Positions 47,001 through 59,000 of a stretch of DNA of 64,000 nucleotides are shown here, in pieces. This stretch comes from Avena insularis (taxonomy: Eukaryota > Streptophyta > Magnoliopsida > Poales > Poaceae). Position numbers and translations under genes: made by a program. Location: contig CM042690.1 in the NCBI GenBank assembly GCA_023614405.1, forward strand, positions 662,602,802 to 662,666,801. Reading direction: 5' to 3'. The notes below the pieces were generated by a model. The model did no database searches and was not told where the DNA came from. It worked only from the letters and a program-made list of their open reading frames with translations. The stretch's first letter is position 1. Every line of letters begins with the position of its first letter.

Positions 47001-50000
47001 ATCTAATCCTGGTCTCCTTCCTTGAGGTGCAGCTGCTGTCAAGGTTTAGGTTACTATCCTACCAAGCGTATAACAATTTTCCTTGTGCAACATTAATTGC
47101 CTCGTACATTTACTGTATCCACAAATGTCTCCGTTGGTACAGCTAGGAGCTTGCAACTGCCTCCACCATTGCATACTACTGTCAGACTCCACGAAAAGCT
47201 CCAGCGGCTGTCCCCACTTGGCACTCGTGTGTATCCGTGCTTCCACACCTCCATTAGTGTAGTTCAGGTGTCAGGACTCAGGAGGAGAGGAAGGCTCAAC
47301 TTTGCTCCGGTGCATTGTAAGCTAGAAACACAACCTAACAGAGAGCATTCTACTCTGAGAAAGTAGCAGGAACAGTTGTGTCAGCATTTGCTCCCTTTTT
47401 TGGTGCACACCCACCGGTTCTTTCCGTCACCAAAACATATTGTGTCTTTTGAACTTGTGAAATACATGAACATGTCTTGAGGAAGATTGGATTACAGTGC
47501 CTTCTGAGAGTACATGAGAAAACATGGCTTTGATGCTATTGATCAGCTATGAAATGAAACTCAATAGCTATGGATCATAGCTCGTGATTTCTATTTTTCC
47601 TGCAAGGCAGTAGTTATGCATTTCTCTCCCTGTGAAGCTAATTTTAATATTGCCATGAAGCTGGCTTGGTTGTGAATATTCTGTTGCATAGAACTGAATT
47701 TTGTTCTTGCATGAAGTGCTTCCATATATACCCTTCTTGAGCGAAAGTATTTGCCAGGGAAATGCTATCTCGAACTATCTAATTGTGTCCTTCATGAATG
47801 GCTAAACCTATTTTTTGTTCTGTTCTTAGGTGTTAAGTCAGCAAAGGAAAGGAAAAGATGCAGAAGCTCTTGCTCGAGAGTCCATTAGGATACTGGAGGT
47901 ATGTTTACCATTTCAGAATAGATGCAATCTATCTTTTGTGCATGGAAGTGTTTAATGAGGATTAACTTAGGAAGCTGGACTCGGCGAATCACCTGCGTGT
48001 ATACAAAGAAGGATGTTTCTCTCTATTGTAAGCACCTAATGAAATTTCCTAGCTCTCAGTGACCACTGGACTTCCTTAACTTATGCATTGGGGTTTCAAC
48101 TGTGTTTGTGTTTATAAATGGAATACGCTAGCGATGCTTTTTAGTTTTCTGACACATGACATGTGCGCCCACGATGTTAAAAAAATAAATATATAATATT
48201 AAAACCTTAGTGTCTACATTTTGGAGGTCACTCATTTATGATGGTATCCTTCGAGGTTGATACTCCCTCTGTTTCAGAATATAAGATGTTTTAGCTTTGT
48301 GAAGCTAATGAATCTAGACCCCTTTTAGTGTGTAGGTTCACTCTGAACCTCTCCGAACCTACATGCTAAAAGGGGTCTAGATACATTAGCTTCACAAAGC
48401 TAAAACATCTTATATTTTGAAATGGAGGGAGTAGATTCCTTTAATACAATATCCAGCATAGTTCTGTACAATTAGTTAGAACTTTTGAAGTAATATGGAT
48501 TGCTCACCTTCTCTTAGTTAGTTTGGGCTTTTCGTTATATTGGTCGGTGCATGAAACTTACTATGGTATCAAGGCAGAGGTCTTGGGTTTAAGTCCCGGC
48601 TTTTGCAATAAAAAATTGCTCTTGCCCTCTTTCTGTCCAGGTGACACGTGAGAGGGGGTGTTAAATTGAGAAAACACAAAGGACCTTTGTGTTTCATTCA
48701 TTGAAAAGGTAGGGTTTGTTACAATCCTCCTAAGAGGTGTGGCCTCTCTAATCTCTCGAACCAGCTGCTAGAAAAAAACAGAAATTCAGGACTCAGGGAG
48801 GGAGACAATGGTTTGTGCTGCGTGCAACCTTGCAGCTTTTCTGTTTCTCTCTTTCCGTTTATTCACTGAAAGATCGTGTCAGAGCACACAATGCCCACAA
48901 CGAACGCGCCATCCCACGTCCAGGCTATCGAGTTTACAGCACGATGATCGGGTCAAAGCCAAAAGACTGAAAACTATCCTATCCTCTCCTAGGAAATAGC
49001 TGACGCCTAACTGAAACTGTCTAACTGAACCTAGACACGATGACACTTTATTCAGAAGACACGGAGATGCTCGACACTGGGCTTCTTCCCGTGCCAGGCT
49101 TCTTCGTATGGAGTTCTGCCGTCGATGGAGCGCGTGAACGCACGGTTCAGCACGTACACGGCCGTCGTCACCGCCTCTCCCCAGAAGTGGCTGGGCATCT
49201 TCTTGGCCTTCATCATTGACCTCGCCATGCCCACCACGGTCTGGTTGCGGCGTTCCACCACGTTGTTCTGTTGCGGCGCGTAGGGCGTCGTGAGGTAGCG
49301 CTTGACGCCGGTGTCGGCAAAGTGGGCGGGTGCTGGAGGTGAATTCGTCGCTGCGGTCAGTGCGCAGCTGGCAGCGGCCTTCCGTTTGCGCCTCTGCCTA
49401 AAAGCGCTCCAGAGCTGTCGCTGCCTCATCCTTCGTCGACAACAGTACGAGCCACATATGACGGCTGTAGTCGTAGACGAGCAGCAGAAAGTAGTAGCGG
49501 CCACCGGGCGTGGGCCGCGTGATTGCACCACACAAGTCTGTGTGCACCAACTCGAGTGGTTCCTCCACTCTGAATTTTGCCTGTTGTGGGAAGGGCGTGC
49601 GGCGCTGCTTCCCAGCGAGACATGCCTCACACAGTTCGCCGGTGGGCTCGACGGGCTGGCATGCCGTGCACCATCCCTTCGCGTGCCATCTTCTGTAGAG
49701 CCTCGAGATGGACATGCCCAAAGCGTGCATGCCAACGCCACGATGCTGTGTCGTGACGGAGCATGAGGCACACTGGCTGCACTGGCTTCATGGTGAGCTT
49801 GTAAAGACGATTTGGCGCACGGTTTACCTTGACAATGAGATTGCCGCGACCGTCGCGGATCATCAGCACGCCATGTCTGATCCTGATGTCGCAGGCGTGC
49901 TCGTCCAGTTGCCCGAGGCTGACGAGCTGCTCTTCAACCTGGGGATGAAGTACACGTCGGAGAATGCACGTTGTGGGCCTCCATCGATACTGAAGGCAAT

Positions 50001-53000
50001 GGTGTCGTGTCCCATGATCTGCACCACAGAACCATCACCAAACCTGATGTTGCCGCACACTGACTCATTGAGCTCGACGAACGCAGCACGATTCCCTGCC
50101 ATGTGGTTGGACGCGCCAGTGTCCAGGAACCAGACAGGGTCGACGGGGTCGCAGTCGCGTCTAGGGACGACCTTGGCCTTTTCTTCATTGAGGAAGATGG
50201 CTGCTTGCGCTGGTGTGGCCGGTGTTAGAGGCAGTGCGGTTGCAGCCAATGCCATTGCGGCATCGACCTGGGCAGGGACGGCCGACGCAGCCTCGAGCTC
50301 AATCTCCGCGAACAGCAAAGCAGGATCGGCTTCATCCTCACCTTGGACAAGGTGCGCCTGTGCTTCCTCATCCCTCTTCTTGCGGCACTCGCGGGCCTAG
50401 TGCCCGTTCTTGCCGCAGTAGCGACACTTATCTTCCTTGGATGGGCCGCCACCGCGCGCCCCGTCCTTGCCGCTGCCGGCGCTCGGCCGGTCCTTGTCCT
50501 TGTGTTGCCTTCTACTGGACCCAGATCCTCCTACCCGTGGTGGCGGTTCGCGGCGCGGGCGCGCCATTCCTCCTTCGTGAGGAGCAAACGGCCGCGCTCG
50601 TCCTGCTCTGGCTCACCGCGCCCTTCGGACGCCGCCTGACGACCACTCAACTCGTCGATTGAGAGATTCTTGAGATCGAGCAGCGTCTCAATTGAGCAGG
50701 CCAGCTGCCCGTACCTCGGTGGCACGACACGCAGGATCTTCTAGACACCGTCGAGCTCTGACGTGGTGTCGCCCAGCGATCAGCTCGCTGACGATGGCGG
50801 AGACGCGCGGGGAGAAATCCTCCACTGTCTCCCCGCTCCTAAAAGCCAGCACGTCAAAGTCCTTGCGGAGACGCTGGCGGCGCGCTTCCCGAACGCGGTC
50901 AACGTCGACGCGCATGGCTTTCACCGTGTCCCATGCCGCCTTCGCGTTGTCCTTCGCCGCGAGCACCTGCACCATCTCCATTGGGACAGAGCGCAGGATG
51001 GCAACGAGCGCCTGCCGCTCCGGCGTGTCGTCCGTGTCCATGGCTTCCTAGAGGCTAGCGCCCTAGAGCTGGACACGGATCAAGATCGCCCACTCTGTGC
51101 AACCTTGTAGTTTTTCTGTTTCTCTCTTCCTTTTATTCACTGAAAGATCGATCGTGTCAGAGCACACGATGCCCACAACAAACGCGCCATCCCACATCCA
51201 GGTTATCGAGTTTACAACACGATGATCGGGTCAAAGCCAAAAGACTGAAACAAACTATCCTATCCTCTCCTAGGAAATAGCTGACGCCTAACTGAAACTG
51301 TCTAATTGAACCTAGACACGATGACACTTTATTCAGACACCTGAGATTAATTGACAAGAGGCCATTACAACAAGCTAGGGAAAGAAACCTAGTGTACATC
51401 TCGTGTTGCTGACAGCATGGCTCTAAGGCCCAGTCCTCCTGCTCGTGCCCAAAGGCCTGCTTCCTCCTTGATTTGAGACAACAAGAGAGGAGGTGTTAAA
51501 GTATACGCGGATTGCCATATTCTCTCCATCAATTCGTACTTTTGGTTCTATTGGTTGGTTCATGAAACTTAATAAGGACATTGTAGGGTTGGGTGCAGAG
51601 AGTGAAACACTAGGGGCGTGTTTGGTTAGTCGCACTCATATTTCCCGCTTTTTGGGAGTTGGCTTGGTGGATGCTGCATGCGGGGAGATTGGGCTTGGGC
51701 ATGTTTAGGCATTTTGTTTGGTTGTCCACAAAGAGGTTGGCTGCATGAAGGCAGCACTCATGCCCACTTTGTTTGGTTGCTCGGCTGATGCAACGCACAA
51801 CGTTTGTCAGCCCGCATACGGCCCGGTATGGTTACCTCGTACCATATGTGGTGAGCTTACCAGCTAGTAGTTCAGGGTTTAAGGTCTTACATGTGATCAC
51901 ATGATTTAGAACAACAGGTTGTACACAATCCACATGACCAGGCCGATGATAATGAAGTCTTTGATCATACTTTCGCCGCGTAGAGCTGCAAGTTGTGGAG
52001 CTACAACTTGTTGAGTTGCAACCTATGGTGGATAAACCTGTTGAGTTGCAAGCTGTGGAGTACCTTGTGCTAAGAACTCTGAAAAGGATTTTTGTGCCTC
52101 CTGTAGAGTCTTAAACCCTTTATGGTGGTTGTACTTGTAACCCATCACTTGTTCGCTGCACTCCTCTCATGTCTTATAGATTCCTGACATGTTGTCGTAG
52201 TACACCACATACCAGATGTATTTCTACGGAGACAGAACATATGCAACATAAGGATCACAAGTAAAGTAGGCAGATCAAGTTCAGAACACAAGCTAATCAA
52301 CATAAACAACTTAAGCATTCATGGTCAATAGGCAAAAGCATCAGTAGTTCAATCTAACAAGCAAGTGCGATCCTACCGATCAACTAACTTCTATGGTGTA
52401 ATCCTACCACCACATCAAAAAAGGGGTGTAATCCTATCACCGTAAGTTCTCCATCATGTGAGGGGTTAGTATATACCATCTCACATGATCGGTCTCGCCC
52501 CCATCGTTAATGACCACTGTGTCAGACTCCTGGTATGCACATACTTAGGGCTAGGTGCCCCAAGAGGCTCACTGGAACCCGCCAGTGGCAAGGCCAAATG
52601 AGAAGATCTGCTGCATCTAGGCATAGTTGGCGATTGGCTTGTTGAGGTGCTCGGCATCCTTGGGGTGATCCTGGGACAGGGAGTTGCAGAGAGGTTAGTG
52701 CTAGCTAGTTGGAATAAAATGGAGGTTAGTACACGAACAGAAACAATAGTTAGTATCGAGATATGGCCCCTGTAGTGCGCATCCTCCAGGATGATGGTGG
52801 AAGTGTACTCATCCCTCTAAGCACCCTAAGGTCTCTAAGATTGGACACATGAATCCACCTGGTTTCTCCACTTACGCAGGTGGTTGTACACCTGCTATGA
52901 GGATACCTCAATGTCACATAACTCAAAAACATTCTTGGCAATAGTGTTCAGGTGCACCTCCTTGAACCCCTTCTCTGTCCTCACGCCGCTCTTGATGATC

Positions 53001-56000
53001 TCACACATCTTGTTCAGCACGAAGGTGGACAGGAATGGTTCCCACTTCATGGTGGACTTCATCCCCTTATCATGGTCTGCGTTGTGGGCTTTGCCAGCCT
53101 TTATGGCCTTTTCTTGGCCATGATTGCGACGGTTTGCTCTGCAATCTGCTCCACTGTATAGGAAGTCATGGTAGGCGCAAACACGACCTTTGCACGCTGC
53201 GGATAGTGAGCAGTATAGGCGTGGGCTAGGTCTCAGCAACGAAGGTCTCATGGGACTCGAAAATGGGCTGGCTGAACTGTTCTTGGGTCATGTCCTATAA
53301 TGCATGAGCAATATTCAGATCTACTACATTAGCAAGCATTATCGACATCTACACCATTACCGTTGCACAAATCATCACCTAAACAAAACAACCTACACAT
53401 GAACACAAGCATACCACCGTCTTACGCTAGCAAGCAACCTAAATATGCAATACGGCCACAAAATCAATGATCTACCACTACATCATGCAATTCATAGGCA
53501 TACTACAATAGATCTACCGCAATCCATAGTCAGATCTACCAGGTGCTACAAGATCCGAGCTACCGGATCTAGGGTTTAAAAGACTCACCCGCATCGGAGG
53601 AACAAAGTACGAAGCCGGTGAAGATCTCAGAGAAGAGGAAGAAGACCGCCTACACGTTGCCGTCATATAGCCACCGTCGTCGATGCCACCGCTTACCTGC
53701 TCGTCAGTGAAGCTCTTGGTGGGATAGAGAGCTCAAAGTGGGGGGAATGGCGGTGATAAATAGGGCTCCGAATCGGCGAGCGGTGATGAAATTTCTCCCG
53801 CCGTCTTTTGGGGGAAAGCGGGATCTCGCGCCAACTGTGAGCTTGCACGCGTGGAGCACAGCTTTCCCCCTTTCCGGATGCGTGGAGCCTGTCCCCGTGG
53901 AAACGGCCGATTTGGGCGTTCTCCCGCGTGCAGACAAAAAGGTGCTTTAAGGGGCGTGGGGGCCACGAATTCCAGATGGGCCGGCCAACCACTCACCCGT
54001 TTTTCTTCCTGCGGGATGGAAGAAAGGCCTCTGCAGGCAACCAAACACGCCCTAGATGAGGCCTAAAACATGTCCCAAAAGTTGACAAGCTAAATTCTTG
54101 CTTAGATCCCTAATTCTTTAGTTTCTCCGAGATTAGATAAACGATAAACAATGGATTGTAAAATGTTGTTTAGCAGTTGAGCCCGTGTATGCATACTGCT
54201 AACGGGAAATTGCTCGAGGCATTGACCATATAGTGTATGTAGAAGTTGTGTTGTGTATAATCTATTGTAAGTTGAATTGTTAGAGAAAATTCGCACTGGT
54301 GGTCTATAAACTTGTACCAGTTGTGTGAGTGGTCTCTCTCGGCAATTTGGGATGTGCTACGCCCCATCCAAAGTTTTCTGGTGGTCGCCTAGTGGTGGCC
54401 TGACCTTAACCCCTCCCTCGGGTGTTTAGACATTCCAATGTCGTACGACTATATGTTGTAGTGTGTAATATGTGTGGTAATGATTGTGCACGTCGTACAT
54501 GTGTTAGGAGCCTTGTCGCCAAACAAGTGGGTCCATTGTATGTGTTGTGAGAGTAAATAATCCTTCCAGGGTTCCTACCAAATATTATGTGGCAACCATG
54601 TGGCAAATTGACAAAGTCTAGGCAAGTCAAAGAAAGTCCAAGCAACAAGCCATGGTCAACATGTCAAAGGAGGAAGAAACATAAAAGGAGAAGTCAAGAC
54701 ATGAGGGCGCAAGCAAAGAAGCCCACTAGGTGTAAGGATTTGTGGGCTACTCACCATGGACTATACACAACATCCCATCCCTAGTCTACATAGGCTCATG
54801 GACCGAACATTACCTCAATCACCCCTCCACCTATCACAAGGGTAGCCTTGCTCATTTGTCAAGAATCCCTAGGCTATAAATAGCCCCCATGAGTAGATAC
54901 TCAACTCACTCCCTCTTGAATGAAATCAAGAGGAGAGCACTAGAGCTCCAAGACTTGCTTCAAGAGCCTAGGGTCAAATTCGAGAAGACTTGCTTCAGCT
55001 CGAATCGATGTTGAGTAAGAATGTTTTGAAGGTGGACTCAATAAGACTTCCTTTGGCTCAAGCCTCCCTCAACACCTTCCTAACACAGGATTAAGTTTCG
55101 GCAACCATACATATTCAAAAAACATTGTTGTGTCAAAGCTTGTTATTGTACGGCAAGGCCACCGTACACGCCCGCCCTCTACTCATATTGTGTTGCGACT
55201 ACGTATGAAGATATACCGCCTTTTTGTCATTGTTTCTACGACAACCTTATGTATGCTAGAGACAAAGTTGCAGTTGTATCGCTTTTTATCGTAATGGAAA
55301 CATTAGGCATGGATTTTGATGTTTATTTATATTTGTCGGCATCCAATTCAAGAGGTGGTATTATTGTGGTGTGGAGAAATCAGGGTGGTTCGGCTTGATA
55401 GCGCACATGTGGATCTTAAGAGCGTTACAACTTGGGGAATCCATTCGGGTGGGACGCCTTTGTGGTTGACCTACATGTATGAACCACATGAGGACGCGGA
55501 CAAGATCGCCTTCCTCTCGGAGCTAAAGAAGGTGCGACTAACCCGCACTAGTTTGCGGAGACTTCAAAATGATCTATTGTGACAATGATAAGAACAATGA
55601 TAATCTTTACCGCCATATGATAGCTTGGTTTAGGAGATCCTTGAACGATTGTGAGTTGAAGGAGATCTTCCTCCACGGCAGACGACACATGTGGTCTAAT
55701 GAGCAGGAACTCCCACGCTTGCTAGGCTTGACAAAATGTTTTGCACGGTCGACTAGGAAGAGTTGCATGGTAGTTGCAATCTATGTTGCCTATCGATAGT
55801 TATCTCTGACCATTGTCCCATGCTTGCTTCTCGACTGCATGCCGTTAGTGACCGGTCAGAAGCCATTCCAGTTTTAGATATACCGGATGAAGCTCTATGG
55901 CTTCAGTGACATGGTGGAGTCCTCCTGGTATACAGCTGATGGGGATCCCAATCGATTTCGACGACACGTCTCTAAGATGAAGCGCACGACACACCAACTG

Positions 56001-59000
56001 ACGGGTTGGGCCGATAAAAGGTGGATTGTGTGAAATTGCATCTTATGATAACACGGGAGGTGGTCAATAACGTATCCTATCTGAGACAAGAACGTATCCA
56101 TAACCTTTAGGTCCACGACCACGTCATCGTGGACATGATCAAGGCCTTCTTTGATCAGTTACATGCTTTGCTAGACACGGCTAAAAACCAGGTGTACTTG
56201 TACCTTGATTTCCTAGGGTCTTGGCTTCGATAATGGCCCCTAGGTTGTGAGCCCTAGTTCAGCAGAATCAATGCGCCTTCATTCAGAAGCGCTGCATTCA
56301 TGTCAATTTCATGTTGGTTTAGTAGATGACTTGCCTACTCCATAGGTTAAAAGAACCTGAGTTATGGTGCTCATGATTTCCAATTGGTGTCCTGGTGTTC
56401 GCTTTTAAAGGTGCTCCGGAAGGTGGGGTTTGGTTCAAGATTCCGAGAATTGGTTTCCATCCTCCTTTCCACGGGTACACGGGTGATGCTCAATGGCGAG
56501 CTAGGCCCCCCGATATGGCATGCTCAGGGCCTGAGACAGAGAGACCCCTTGTCGCCGCTATTGTTCAAATTAGTGATTAACACGCTCAACAGGTTGTTGG
56601 CTAAGGCCAAGAAGCCGGAGCTTGTCTCTTCAGCACTGCATATCGAGGTTGTGCCAAGGTCACAATGGGTCGGTACGCATCCTCCAGATCCAATGTGTCC
56701 ACAGGTTGATCGTCGTGCGAGCAACGTTTGGGATCCTTAGGCCGTCATATCTCACCGTGCGACGAAACCTAGACTAGTTGACATGGCAGTGGCCACCGTT
56801 CGCTACTGCTCTGCTTGCCCAGAGGAAACCCCTATAGATTTTTTCTACACGCTTGAGGACCTTCATGTTGAGTCTGAGCACAATAATCTGGTGGGATTGC
56901 CGCAAGCACCGACTTGACAAGGGTAAAGCGATCCGCCTTCACCATCATAGATGCTTTCCAAGTAAGGAGTCAGTCAACTATACTATCCACCAAGGGTAGG
57001 ACTAGGAGTGCCGAGGTCGGTTGTTGTTTCACCGCTAGGGGAACCCCGAGGTATTAGACGGGGAAGGGTGCCAACTGGCACTCCATAACCGCCACCGCTT
57101 CCACGGCCTCCTCCTTTGAGAAGGCGATCGGGGGCACTGGGCACTTGCCGAAGCTGGTGCATAGCGCTGATGCATCACCAAAGAGCGTAGAAATTGCGCG
57201 AACCACGCACATGTTCGTCTCGTCCGGGTGGAAAAAGATGACTACGTCGTCGTCCGCGTAAAGCGACATAATCATCACCAACTCCCAGGGTGCAATGCGT
57301 CTCAGCACCCCCAAGTGTTTGATGCCTCCACCTAGATGGTGGCTGGCCACGAGGCAACAACTCATTTTTGTATGGACCGATGGATAGATGGGAAGGCCAT
57401 CCGTGAGATAGTGGCGGAACTCTTCACGCTAATCTCAAAGCACCCTCCGAAGCACAATATGGTGAGGGAGGCGCTGGTGGAGCGTTGTTGGATTGCTGGT
57501 ATTTAGGGCGCTCTGAGTTCGTTGGCCCTATGCAATATGTGCAGATAGGGATTAAGGTGCGGGATGTGTAGCTAATGCTAGACAAGCTGTTATGGTGATG
57601 GACGACCGATACGCAATACTCAGTCAAGTCTAGCTACGAGATCCTCTTCGGGGGCCAATTGTGTCTAGATCTTGGAAGCTCATTTGGCGTTCTTGGGCTC
57701 CCCCGTTAATCAAGTTCTTCGCCTGGCTTTTGTGCCAGGGCCATTGCTAGACAGGAGATAGGCTAGCGAGGCGGGGGCTCCAACATCCCACATGCTGGCC
57801 GTTGTATTGACCAGTTGTAGGAGACCATGTAAGACCTTCTAACCGGTTGTTCCTTTTCACGGACGATTTGGTATGAGTTGCAGTCCTGGATCTGATCCAA
57901 GACTAGGCCACCGGTTGTGGAAGACGACTTCGTGGAGTGGTGGAAGACGGCTTTGCGCAAGGGCACCTCATTGTTGGTCATGCTCACGGCATGGTGGATT
58001 TGGAAGTGTCGCAACACTGTCGTCTTCGACAACGTGCTACCTGGCACATGTAGCCTCCTGCTGGAGCGATCGGCATACGTGCTTTGATCCCCCTCCCCAC
58101 CGCTTAGCTCTAATGTGTTGTGTTGTATGGTGCGGTGTTGGCTTCTAAGTAAATCTCTTATATCAAAGCATTGAAACGCAAAGCCTTTACGCTTTCGCAA
58201 AAAAAATCTGTGGCTTTATACTCATGTTTAATATTCAATTTTTTTCAGGAGTTGGTGAATTTAAAGCAACTGGCTGAAGCTGAAATTTTGCAAAGGAAAA
58301 TATTACACAGTCTGGAGCTTTTGAAGGTATGCGCATGTAGCTTTACTCCTACAGTGTTTCTTCAGTTGTTCTTGAATATAATGTGGACCTTATATTGGTG
58401 CTTGCGTTAGTGACACTGATTTTTTTCGAGGTCTTCATTATCTTTCCCCCTAACGCAAGTATTTTAGTCGTTTATTTATTCAAGGTTGATTGGGGTGTCA
58501 AGGAAGAATGATGTGTGACTACATCCTCATTCAAGTGTGAAGCACAGCCACAAACTCACAGTGTTAAATGCACTGGTGCAGCAATGTCTCCCATTCACTC
58601 TTGCCTCACTCTTTAGGTAGACTAGATGTACAAATTAAGAGGAATAACATCACAGTGCTTTTAACATGCCAACATAGCTAGAGGGAAACTTAGCTCAGTA
58701 GAATCCTTAATATGCAAATTTAGCGTATCAGTATCAAAATCCTTGTATTTCAACAGGTAAATTCTACCCATAATAGCACAGCGATGATCCTTGACCGCTC
58801 AACGACATCTAAAGTACTTGTAGAAATCATGTGAAAATATTCCGTGGCTTCTAATCAAACTAGCAGTCATACTATTTTTTGTTAGAACATCCAGGAAACA
58901 AAATGAAAGCTCCCTCCATTCCATATTAACTGTCGCAGATTTGTCTAGATACGACTGTATCTAGACGCGTTCTAGTGTATAGATACAAGTGAATCTAGAC

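Noticed and set aside
49302..50662. Long plus-strand frames (49302-49766, 49708-50400, 50213-50662)
   Set aside because: They are complements of the GC-rich Copia polyprotein on the minus strand.
53693..54044. Minus-strand frames rich in Arg and Pro near the Harbinger end
   Set aside because: Several overlap in all frames in a GC-rich stretch; no domain is recognised.
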